Origin: Reclinomonas americana ATCC 50394
Lineage: Eukaryota > Jakobida > Jakobea > Jakobida
Assembly (NCBI GenBank): GCA_048213135.1
Contig: PS015213.1
Location: 95,375 to 153,298, forward strand
Length of the DNA stretch: 57,924 nt
Direction: 5' to 3'
In this document: one piece after another, positions 24,324-34,573 of the stretch
Layout of the letters: each line of letters begins with the position of its first letter
Numbering within the stretch: the stretch's first letter is position 1
The notes under the pieces: generated by a model
Told to the model about the DNA's origin: nothing
Seen by the model: the letters and a program-made list of their open reading frames with translations, nothing else
Database searches by the model: none
Made by a program: the position numbers and the translations under genes

Positions 24324-26164
24324 CTACTTTTTGTTGGCAACCTCAGCCGACGACACCCGCGGCCGGATTACGCCATCCGCCGGCTTCACGGCCATGAAGG
24401 GTAGCAGCGAGTCCGGAATCTGTGGTGCACCGGCCAGTGAGCAACAATCCACATTCGGGCCTGCGCGCGCCCACCACACCTTGACACAACCGTCGGGATC
24501 CTGATGTGTCTCCAGCAGTGCCACAATAGTGCGTGGCACAGCCACAGCCGTTCCGTTCAGTGTGTGGGCATACGTATTGTTCTTGCCATCGCGAATACGA
24601 ATGGCCAGACGCCGAGCCTGGAAATCGGTGCAGTTTGAGCTGCTGCTGACCTCGCCAAAGCCGCCGCGCCCCGGCATCCACGCTTCCACGTCGTATTTAC
24701 GGTACGCCGACGCACCGAGTTCTTCCGTTGGCATGTCCAGCGTGCGGAAATGCAGTCCGAGATCGGCAAAAATCGACTCCTGCGTCGACCGGATCTCCTC
24801 GAGGAGCGCGTCGCTCTGAGCGGGCGCACAGACGGCGAACATTTCGACTTTGGTGAACTGGTGCACACGGTAGAGGCCGCGCACTTGTGCGCCACCAGTG
24901 CCAGTCTCTTGTCGGAAGCAGTGCGATACGCCGACAAAGCGCAGCGGCAGCTCCGAGGCGTCCAGCAGACGACCGGCCAGGAGACCGGCCAGTGTGATCT
25001 CCGACGTGCCGACCAGACACAGATCGCTGTCGCGGATCGAGTACACTTGCGAGGCGGCACCACGTGGTTGGAAGCCACACGCGGACACCACCTGGTGGCG
25101 CGCCAAGTCCGGCGTGATGATTGGAGTGAAGCCTCGAGGTATCAGTCTGCCGACACGAGAATAAGCAGCAGCGAGCAGCAAATCATCATGAGCACGCTCA
25201 TTGACGCAACTTGGCGAGCGCGTACTGCACCAATGCGAATTCCAGCATCGCGGCTTCGTTCTTCAAGTAATAGAACCGCGAGCCAGTGCATTGACTGGCC
25301 TGCGTAAAGTCGAACAGGTCACACGCGGTGCCTATCTTAACGTGATCCAGCGGTGGTCCTTGCGCGAACACAGGTGGCACTGCGCACCCACATGTGAGTC
25401 TGCAGCAGCATCGATGCCCCTCTTTCCCTTCGTCGCTCACCTCCATGCAGCTTCACCTGTCGCGCCTGGTCCTCACTGCCGATCGGACTGTCGGGGTGCG
25501 TGTCATTCGGCACTCTCAGCGCAGCCTCCATCATTCGCCCGTACAGCTGCCACAAAACTCAGCGAAACCCTCCCCGGCTACGACAGCGACTGCACACGTA
25601 CCAGCTCCGCAGCAGCCTCAGCCTCACTAGTCGACTGCTTCAGCTGCTTTCCGGCGGCCACCAATGCCTGCCGTTCACTCGCCTCCTTGCATGCATGCAC
25701 AGCATTTGCATTCTGGGCGACACACGCTCAGTTGAACGCCACGGGAAACACAAAGTCATCAGTGGTGCACACCAGCTTGCGTTCATGTCGCCACGCATCC
25801 AGCTTCTTCTGCAGCGTGCGCCACTCATCGTACATGCCTGGGCGCGATCATTCATCAGTCAGTCGCCTGCATGCGCGGAGGATGCACATGCATTGCAGCA
25901 CCCACCAACCACAGCTGCGACATCGACCTGCACTGCTCGATTGCGCGCATTCTGCTGCATCTGCTCGGCGCGTTCACACAGACTCTTGAGATCGAGCTGC
26001 GGCCGAATCTCCCACGATGCATCGCTCTCCACTGACAGCAGCAATCAGTCAGCTGCAGCGTGTCATATCACGCACACATGCAAGTACTGACCAGCAGCAG
26101 AGGAGAAGACGCGACGTGTGAGCGACAGAGGGCGACACAACGCACTCGCCACAAGCCGCTGCAT
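24324..26164 (-). CDS. seryl-tRNA synthetase, mitochondrial type
   Basis: Class II aminoacyl-tRNA synthetase charging tRNA-Ser. The first exon (26092-26164) begins MQRLVASALCRPLSLTRR and is basic, Ser/Leu-rich and free of acidic residues, a convincing mitochondrial presequence. Next comes the N-terminal arm (IRPQLDLKSLCERAEQM, then a split coiled coil), FDFTQASQCTGSRFYYLKNEAAMLEFALVQYAL, motif 1 region RLIPRGFTPIITPDLA, the TSE loop CLVGTSEITL, motif 2 CFRQETGTGG..RGLYRVHQF, SSSSNCTDFQARRL, and motif 3 NGTAVAVPRTIVALLETHQ. Motif 3 keeps its arginine but has Pro where Gly usually precedes it. The stop is TAG 24324-24326. A 3n-length intron near the end (about 24423-24482) leaves the frame open if retained. 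The polymerase gene follows on the same strand after 125 bp. Confidence 0.92.
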
Positions 26165-26203
26165 TCTCCGTTACGGTCCTCTCAGTCTGTCCTCCCTGCT
26201 TGA
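26165..26203. promoter_or_regulatory. 39-bp bidirectional start region
   Basis: Only 39 bp separate the ATG of the SerRS gene (-) from the most likely ATG of the SNase-like gene (+). The core promoters must therefore overlap each other or the neighbouring first exons. No TATA box is visible. The plus-strand start is inferred from splice phase, not certain. Confidence 0.45.
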
Positions 26204-27143
26204 ATGGTCGTGGACGCGTTGACAGTGTGGCTCGGTTGCGTCACGCCAGCAAGCACGTGTGTCGGTGCCTTCTTTGAGTGATTCTTTGTCGCTCTCACAG
26301 ACAACCACCAGCGCGCTGTGCGATGGCTGTCGACGGGCGCACTCACCGTCGGACTGGCGATCTTGTATCGACGACAACTGCGACAGCAGGTCTCTTTCTG
26401 CTCGCCACCACTCGTGTGTATACTCATCGCCCGCGCTCGCAGTTTGTGCAACTCAAGAGCGCCGCGGACTTTGCCGCCGACGACTACGCGCAGCGACTGA
26501 CGATTCCGTGCGAATATGTTGGTGTGTCGCCCACTCGCGAGTTTGTGTGTCGTGTGGTGCACACTCCACCGGCGTGGACTCGCTTTTGGCGGCAATGGCA
26601 GGGTGCTGCGTCGACGGGCGAGGAGGCGATGGTGGTGCGGCTGGCTGGAGTGTCGTCGGTGGAGGAGATGCCGCCGGCAATGAGAGCGATGCGGACAAGT
26701 GAGGTGCAGGTGGCGGTGCATCGACTGAGCGCTCACCGATCCGAGACCTGGTTGCAAGTGATGCGTGGCCCCACGACGGAAACAGTGGACGATGGACCAG
26801 TGATTGGTCGCTTGTTGTATCGCAAGGTCTGCTCTTTCTTTCTCGTGCCTTCTTCGTGGTGTTGCTTAAGCAAGAGAGATATGGGGTGCAGGTTTTCGGG
26901 CGCGGTGATGTGGCGCTCGATCTGCTGCGAATGGGCGTGGCTCGGACGGCGACGGGCGACGAGTGGACGTGCCTGCCGCCGTCGGTGCAGAAAGCATACG
27001 CAGCCGCGGAGAATCGGGCGCGCAAGAAGTTGACGGGCTTCTGGGGCGACATGGAGGCGTACCGTCGCGCGCAGCAGCCCGTGTCTTGGTGGCGCCGCGC
27101 GTGGCGTCGCGTGCGTGGTCACCAACAACAGCAACAACAGTAA
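26204..27143 (+). CDS. membrane-anchored SNase-like (OB-fold) protein, C3orf33-like
   Basis: The protein has an N-terminal hydrophobic segment followed by a staphylococcal-nuclease-like fold. The likely first exon starts MVVDALTVWLG. Splicing to AVRWLSTGALTVGLAILYRRQ gives one membrane helix, then FVQLKSAADFAADDYAQRLTIPCEYVGVSP and VVRLAGVSSVEEMP. The last is the SNase RLxGIDAPE motif, with the Arg and Glu kept but the Asp replaced by Ser. After one more intron (about 26827-26889) come DVALDLLRMGVA and AYAAAENRARKKLTGFWGDMEAY, the usual C-terminal helix of this fold (AExxARxxxxGLWG). The tail is Trp/Arg- and Gln-rich, ending at TAA 27141-27143. The layout resembles animal C3orf33, whose role is poorly known. 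Nuclease activity looks unlikely. Confidence 0.65.
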
Positions 27144-27166
27144 TTGTAACAACATTACATTTTTCC

Positions 27167-30100
27167 TCACCACGGTGTTGCTGCACGGCGCCCAGATCCG
27201 TCGGTCGTGCTCTGCAGCCGGTTACCGGCCGCCGTAACCACGTCCCGACGAAGTGGAACACTCGGTAGCGCCTGACCACCGCCGGCAGCTGAAGACGGTG
27301 GCGTCCGCCACGCACTGCTCATGGCACCGGCGGCTGGCGTCGATGCACGCGCCACTGGCAGCAGCGGTGACGGCGGCGAGCGCATGGACGATGCACCGTG
27401 GCTCTGTCGACGTGTGCGCTTGGCGGGTGAGAGGAGTGGACTGCCACCAGCGCCACCGCCACCGCCAGTAGCAGCCGTGCTGCCGTCGGATGGCGAGGAG
27501 AATGGCGGTGGCGAGGCAGTACCGACAGAATCGGTGGGAGGTGGCGGCGCAGACATGCTGCGGTGCTCGCGGTGACCGGCCACGCGAGCCAGCGCCGTCA
27601 TCACGGTGGTCGGCAGCCTGTCCGAAGCGTGTAGCGGACCGGCAGTTCGCTGCGGGAGGGACCACGAATGCGGGGCGCTGTGGAATGCCACTGCGGCTTG
27701 CACGCTTTGTACCAGCGGCGACGGGCTGCGCTGCGGTTGCTGAGGTTGCTGCTGCAGGGGTGGAGCACTTCGACTGAAGGGCTGTGTGCGGCACGGGATG
27801 GTGAGACGGGTGCGAATGAACAGACGATACAAACACTCCTGATGCACGAACCCGTCCCGGAGGCGTGACAATCTGTCGTGCGAGAACCGACGGCGGCGAC
27901 GCATCCAACAGGGGCGTAGCCGCAGCCGTGGCAGCGTTCATCGTCAGCAGCAACGAGCGCTCCCGTTCCAGTCGAAGTTCCTCTTTCTTGCCCTCGATGC
28001 GCTTCAGCTGTGTTGGTGGAGAGAAAGGGAGTGAGTCGACGAACGGATTATATCTCACGCGAAGAATACGAAACCGTTTCCTGAGCTCGCTTGCTCAGGC
28101 GTTCAAACAGTGCAAAGCGCGTCGGTCTGTGTGAATCTGGATCAGTCACCAACTAGTGCGCGACAGGTGGGAAGGAAGATCATGGACGCAACGGGCGCTT
28201 CGGCAGTGGTCGCTGTCGCGACTGCTTGTCCTCCCACAGTGGGGCGTTGGCCAACTGCGGTGGCGGCCAATCGATGAGCTTGTATCGAGACAAAAAACCG
28301 AAGATGTCGGCAGCTGTCACACACCTGCTCCACATCTTCCTCGATCAATTCCNNNNNNNNNNNNNNNNNNNNNNNNNNNNNNNNNNNNNNNNNNNNNNNN
28401 NNNNNNNNNNNNNNNNNNNNNNNNNNNNNNNNNNNNNNNNNNNNNNNNNNNNNNNNNNNNNNNNNNNNNNNNNNNNNNNNNNNNNNNNNNNNNNNNNNNN
28501 NNNNNNNNNNNNNNNNNNNNNNNNNNNNNNNNNNNNNNNNNNNNNNNNNNNNNNNNNNNNNNNNNNNNNNNNNNNNNNNNNNNNNNNNNNNNNNNNNNNN
28601 NNNNNNNNNNNNNNNNNNNNNNNNNNNNNNNNNNNNNNNNNNNNNNNNNNNNNNNNNNNNNNNNNNNNNNNNNNNNNNNNNNNNNNNNNNNNNNNNNNNN
28701 NNNNNNNNNNNNNNNNNNNNNNNNNNNNNNNNNNNNNNNNNNNNNNNNNNNNNNNNNNNNNNNNNNNNNNNNNNNNNNNNNNNNNNNNNNNNNNNNNNNN
28801 NNNNNNNNNNNNNNNNNNNNNNNNNNNNNNNNNNNNNNNNNNNNNNNNNNNNNNNNNNNNNNNNNNNNNNNNNNNNNNNNNNNNNNNNNNNNNNNNNNNN
28901 NNNNNNNNNNNNNNNNNNNNNNNNNNNNNNNNNNNNNNNNNNNNNNNNNNNNNNNNNNNNNNNNNNNNNNNNNNNNNNNNNNNNNNNNNNNNNNNNNNNN
29001 NNNNNNNNNNNNNNNNNNNNNNNNNNNNNNNNNNNNNNNNNNNNNNNNNNNNNNNNNNNNNNNNNNNNNNNNNNNNNNNNNNNNNNNNNNNNNNNNNNNN
29101 NNNNNNNNNNNNNNNNNNNNNNNNNNNNNNNNNNNNNNNNNNNNNNNNNNNNNNNNNNNNNNNNNNNNNNNNNNNNNNNNNNNNNNNNNNNNNNNNNNNN
29201 NNNNNNNNNAACGACGACGCCAGTCGGCGCACAATCGACGTGGGGTCGCTGGACACCATGTCATTTGCGTTGTATCCGTGCTGATGTAGGAAGTGTCGAA
29301 TGGTCTCTTGCAAATCGCCGTGCACGTTGAATGGAACGTGATCGCCCCGCAGCATGGTCTGCACGCCAATCGATCGATTGCCGTCGCCGAGCCGAATGTC
29401 GGCATCGTAGTTGTCGAGCTTGGCGGCCGCGGTGGTGTCGCTGTGCGTCCAACCAGAGATGCTGCGACTCTCCGCCCGATGGTTTCTGCCCCCCCGCGGA
29501 AACAACAGATGAGCTAGAGTGACTGACGTGCACAGTACTGCGGGGTCGGCACACCTCGAGCCCGAGTTGAACAGCTCATCGGCTTCTCGCACCGCCCGCT
29601 CACCCTCGTCGTGCAATGTTTGTTGCAGAGCATCACCACTGCTGCCGTCGGCGGTCGATCTGTGAAGCGCAATTGTTGAGCATAACAGACGTCGTCGTGT
29701 GTGCACGCAATCATCCGTCCATACCGGAACATTGTGCCTCGACCGTCACCACCGATCGTAGGAGTGAGTCTGCAGCACCACGCTCGTTTAGCCTGCAGTG
29801 CGAAAACAATGCGAAACATCGCCGCACCACACACCTTCCCACTCCTGTGCCGAAATCCTGACTCGACGCCCCACCAGCAGACTCGGGAACGCCGGCCGCC
29901 ATGAAACTGCGCTCGTACGAGTCGTCCAGCGACCGGTGGCGCGCCATTGGCAGTGCAGCGGGCAGCAAGCGATCGTCGCCGGCACTGCTGCCACCAAACT
30001 GAGCAGGCGATCCACCGTANNNNNNNNNNNNNNNNNNNNNNNNNNNNNNNNNNNNNNNNNNNNNNNNNNNNNNNNNNNNNNNNNNNNNNNNNNNNNNNNN

Positions 30101-33100
30101 NNNNNNNNNNNNNNNNNNNNNNNNNNNNNNNNNNNNNNNNNNNNNNNNNNNNNNNNNNNNNNNNNNNNNNNNNNNNNNNNNNNNNNNNNNNNNNNNNNNN
30201 NNNNNNAAGCTGTGCCTCTTGATCCACGGCCGCTCCCCAGTGCGCCGTGTCGGGTGCACTAGCATGTCGGGAGCCACCGTACGGGGCAGCCGCTGCTGCT
30301 CCTGCAGCAAGCATCGTCCCCTCTCCAACACCGCCGAGACTGCCACCACCACCACCACCGCGGCCGCCACGCTCCATGTCGTATTGCAGTTGCCGCGGGT
30401 CGGGCGCATCGCTCGTGTCTGCCGCCAAGCCACAATGAATATCAATGCAAGTGAGAGAATCGCCGCTCCATTGCGCAACGTACCGTATCGACTGTCCCAC
30501 GTGTGGCGCGGTGGCACCTCCGTGTACGTGTCGTGTGGCTGGGGAGAAGAGTAGGAACCGGTAGTCGCAGCCGACACGGCATGTGGAGATGAACGCTGGG
30601 CGGCCGGTGGTCGGCTGCCGACGCCGTCCTTATCGTGGACGGCGATCGAGTTCTCCGGTACATAATTGTCGGCCAAGACACTCCCACTCTGACCGCGAAG
30701 CGAGGTAGGCAGTGACTTGCGCGTTGGTGCCACTGACCGATTGCGAGGGGCGGCGGTGGTCGTGCCAGACGCAATCGGTGACGATAATGCGAATCTCCGT
30801 TCTTGCTCTGCCTCGGCCGCCTCAGCAGCTGCCGTGGCAGCGGCAGCGGCAGCAGCAGCCGCCTCATTCGTGTCGTCCACCTGCTGCAACACACTGTGCA
30901 GATCGCCGACCTTGCTGGCCTTGCCCGCGTCGTCGCACATCTTGCGATACTGTGCACATTACACTCGTACGGTCGGCATAAAACCTCCTAACACGCACAC
31001 AGAAACTAGAAACAAGCAGCAAGAACCTCCTCCATAACCTCCGCGAGTTTCTCAGTCAGCAAATCGGCCTTGTGGTGCCAGCGATGTGTCTCGGCACGCT
31101 CGTTGCGCAGGTCCATCAGCATGGCGTCGTGCACGGACGCCATGCCCTCGGCCTGCAGATGAGCCGACTTGCGCTGACACAGCGCCTCCTGCAACTTCAC
31201 CTCCAAGTCGGCACACTTGGCGTCTCCATCACGCTCCAGCACGAGGAGGCGATCCTGCAGCGACTTCATGATGCGCTCCGAGGCGCGCTTCAGTCGCATG
31301 CGCTCGCGCTCCATGTCTTCGAGAGTGAATTGCTGCTTCCGGCGATCGTTTTCGTCAATGTGCGACGGCCACGGCGGCGACGAATCGAATGCACGATCCA
31401 ATGCCGTGGCCAGCGCCGACATGGCGACTGCTGTGGCGTCACCGGGTGAACCACTGCCGCCTCCACCACCGCTGCCAGCGTGGCCACCGGCCGTGGGGCT
31501 CTGCTGGTCGACCCCGCTGAGATCGAGCGACAGTGACTTCCAGTAGATAATGTCGCGCAGCATGTCTCGCCGCTGGCGATTCCAGCTCTCCGTGTGTCGC
31601 GACAGCAGTTCACGGTTGCGCACGTGCATCTGCTGGGTCACACTGGTCAGCACACGCCGCATGCGCTGCGTGGCCAGCTGCAGCAGGCCCTCCACCGCCA
31701 GTCGCGTCGACACCGANNNNNNNNNNNNNNNNNNNNNNNNNNNNNNNNNNNNNNNNNNNNNNNNNNNNNNNNNNNNNNNNNNNNNNNNNNNNNNNNNNNN
31801 NNNNNNNNNNNNNNNNNNNNNNNNNNNNNNNNNNNNNNNNNNNNNNNNNNNNNNNNNNNNNNNNNNNNNNNNNNNNNNNNNNNNNNNNNNNNNNNNNNNN
31901 NNNNNNNNNNNNNNNNNNNNNNNNNNNNNNNNNNNNNNNNNNNNNNNNNNNNNNNNNNNNNNNNNNNNNNNNNNNNNNNNNNNNNNNNNNNNNNNNNNNN
32001 NNNNNNNNNNNNNNNNNNNNNNNNNNNNNNNNNNNNNNNNNNNNNNNNNNNNNNNNNNNNNNNNNNNNNNNNNNNNNNNNNNNNNNNNNNNNNNNNNNNN
32101 NNNNNNNNNNNNNNNNNNNNNNNNNNNNNNNNNNNNNNNNNNNNNNNNNNNNNNNNNNNNNNNNNNNNNNNNNNNNNNNNNNNNNNNNNNNNNNNNNNNN
32201 NNNNNNNNNNNNNNNNNNNNNNNNNNNNNNNNNNNNNNNNNNNNNNNNNNNNNNNNNNNNNNNNNNNNNNNNNNNNNNNNNNNNNNNNNNNNNNNNNNCA
32301 TGATCATCCCAGGCGTGGTGGCGGGCGACTGCTCGTGAGGCAGCGCAGGCGTCGACAGTGACGCCGCCGCCGTGAACATATCCTCGCCCGGGGCGTGCAC
32401 ATCAAACAATGCCGTCTCGTGCTCCTGCGAGCCCTGCAACGCCGTGTCCGCCGTGGTGGAGAACGACTCCTCCGCCGCCTCAATCTGCATCACATACTCG
32501 CCAATGTCGTCGTTCAGCTGCACCGGCGGGGGGCGCCACAGTGAGTACCGCCATTCTGCGAAAAGACGCACTCAAAACACACACACACACACCTCTTTTT
32601 TCCACGCGGTTATGAATGTCGCCAATCGCTCCATCTCGCACCCCGTCAACACATCCAACACTCCTCCATCGCTCTCCTCGTGCGTACCCACCGCCNNNNN
32701 NNNNNNNNNNNNNNNNNNNNNNNNNNNNNNNNNNNNNNNNNNNNNNNNNNNNNNNNNNNNNNNNNNNNNNNNNNNNNNNNNNNNNNNNNNNNNNNNNNNN
32801 NNNNNNNNNNNNNNNNNNNNNNNNNNNNNNNNNNNNNNNNNNNNNNNNNNNNNNNNNNNNNNNNNNNNNNNNNNNNNNNNNNNNNNNNNNNNNNNNNNNN
32901 NNNNNNNNNNNNNNNNNNNNNNNNNNNNNNNNNNNNNNNNNNNNNNNNNNNNNNNNNNNNNNNNNNNNNNNNNNNNNNNNNNNNNNNNNNNNNNNNNNNN
33001 NNNNNNNNNNNNNGCATCTGCGCACACACGTCGCGCCGCCGCCTCCGCCTCCTCCTGTAACCTGGTGGCCTCTGCGGCTTCCGCTGCCGCCGCCGCCGCC

Positions 33101-33150
33101 GCTCCATCGTCGTCGTCGTCGTCCCACCAGTCCTCGTCGTAGTACGCCAT
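27167..33150 (-). CDS. large coiled-coil protein, function unknown
   Basis: I do not recognise this gene. The N-terminus (ATG 33148-33150, or an upstream exon coding DDDDGGDDDDD) is acidic: MAYYDEDWWDDDDDD followed by an Ala/Glu helix. Then come EESDGGVLDVLTGCEMERLA and DDIGEYVMQIEAAEESF. A long coiled coil follows (about 31640-31030; ERERMRLKRASERIMKSLQ, LEVKLQEALCQRKSAHLQAE, LLTEKLAEVMEEV), then Ala-, Gly- and Ser-rich linkers. A folded-looking stretch reads NRSIGVQTMLRGDHVPF and LQETIRHFLHQHGYN (about 29440-29260). After a gap comes VTAADIFGFLSRYKLIDWPP, then FALFERLSKRAQETLKRIEGK, and a Pro/Ser-rich tail to the stop at 27167. Four gaps (1.9 kb in all) remove much of it, and a split into two genes cannot be excluded. 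Confidence 0.6.
28353..29209. other. assembly gap, 857 N
   Basis: Largest run of N in the window, inside the coiled-coil gene between LQETIRHFLHQHGYN and VTAADIFGF. Confidence 0.99.
30020..30206. other. assembly gap, 187 N
   Basis: Run of N in the Gly/Ala-rich part of the coiled-coil gene. Confidence 0.99.
31717..32298. other. assembly gap, 582 N
   Basis: Run of N just before the coiled-coil segment of the unknown gene. Confidence 0.99.
32696..33013. other. assembly gap, 318 N
   Basis: Run of N in the N-terminal Ala/Glu-rich part of the coiled-coil gene. Confidence 0.99.
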
Positions 33151-33767
33151 GACACTGGCACGGCGAATGCCGGAGGAATGGTGGGTGGCGGTGGCAGGGG
33201 CTGCGGCGCGGATCACCACAATCGACCCCTGGCTGCTGCTGCCGCAGTCATCATCGTCGTCGCCTCCGTCGTCGTCATCTGCGCTCGGAAGAGGTGAGTG
33301 AAAGATGGCGTCGGTGGGCGATGGAGGGCAACGAAGGGGACGAACACATCGGTGGTGTTTACACAAAATGAGCGCGTTTATGTAGTGTGGACAGATGACA
33401 AACACCGCAAACTGTCCACTTCGTTTTCTTGGAAACATCGAGAAAAGGTATGCTGTATTTGACACAGAAGGCACATTTTTTCTCCACCAGAGCCACAGGC
33501 AGTGTGAGACAGGACGAGTGCGCGTGTGGTGGAGAGGCAGAGCACGCATACGTGGAGCGCACACACACGCGCGCGCGCACACACACGCACTCTTGCACGC
33601 ACGAATTGACACTGCGGGCACACAGTATTGCTTGCAACGGCCACACTACTTGTCTTATTTCTGACCTATCTGAGGCCACTGTCGCTTAAAACTCACGCTT
33701 GTTTCGTTTCTTGGCGTGTGTGTGTTTGCTGTGTGCCAGCAGCGACTTGCGTCGAGGTGCGGTGTCG
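33151..33767. promoter_or_regulatory. divergent promoter region, coiled-coil gene / adenylyl cyclase
   Basis: 617 bp lie between the two start codons. Near 33290 (minus strand) is a splice acceptor CGAGCGCAG followed by an open acidic frame, so a 5' exon of the coiled-coil gene probably lies here. At 33557-33590 is a 34-nt perfect purine-pyrimidine alternation made of CA and CG steps. A possible 5' UTR intron (GTGTGTGTG..GCCAGCAG) precedes the cyclase ATG. I see no other gene. Confidence 0.5.
33557..33590. repeat. (CA)n(CG)n(CA)n alternating purine-pyrimidine tract
   Basis: 34 consecutive bases alternate purine and pyrimidine without a break, with five CG steps in the centre. This is the classic composition for B-to-Z transition under negative supercoiling. 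It lies about 180 bp upstream of the cyclase start codon. Confidence 0.8.
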
Positions 33768-34535
33768 ATGGAACACTTGGCCGTAGGGCGAACACTCCCA
33801 ACGAGTGTTTCGGCACCGGCCTCGCCACCCTCCTCGTCGCCCCCACGCGATGCGTCACGCGTCTCGCTTATGCAGCTGCCGGCGCTGCTGGTGACGCCTC
33901 GCGCACCCGCGTCGCGCCTCATGCCGTCGTTTGTGCCACCGTCAGCAACCGCTGCAACGGTGGCGAGAGCAGCTGGCGGCCGAACGCAGCGACCAGCGAC
34001 TCAGGGCAGCAGCAGCCGCGGTGGCCAGCCTGTGCCGTTCTGCTTTGCGCATTCGGTGACCGAGGTGCTGCGACGTGCGGAGGAGCGCGGATTGTTGAGT
34101 CGCAGCAAGTCGCCCATGCGGCCACTGTCGGCATCGCTGCAGCGACCCAGGTCGGCCACTCACCAGCGACCGGAATCGGCCAGCAACAAGCGCTACGCGC
34201 CAGCCTCGGTGGCCTCCACAAGCGACCTGCAGCTCGTCAGCAGCCAAGAATCGTTCAACTGGCCACCATCTGTCGACCTGGTGCCGCGCTCGCACGGAAC
34301 GAGTGGCGTGCGAAGTGCTGCCGCTGCGCCTGCAAAGGTTGCCTCACGGCCAGTGTCGGCCGGCGACAATCGCGAGATGCAGTTTGAGAGCAGCGCCCTG
34401 TCCAAGCTCGTGCCCAAATGCTGGTCGCTGACAACAACAACGACAACTGGCGGCGATCGTGGCGTGAGCGCACAACAACAGCAACCGCCGCTTCCTTTGA
34501 GGCATTCAAGCTCCCGAAGCACGCACATTGTTTCG

Positions 34536-34573
<38 letters not shown>

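Noticed and set aside
26318-26500. Open frame starting with GTG as the start of the SNase-like protein
   Set aside because: GTG starts are not expected in a nuclear gene. The frame continues upstream to a splice acceptor (CTCTCACAG), so the start lies in an earlier exon.
33699-33767. TTG-initiated N-terminal extension of the adenylyl cyclase
   Set aside because: There is no ATG in this stretch, and it contains a likely 5' UTR intron (GTGTGTG..CAGCAG); the first ATG at 33768 is preferred.
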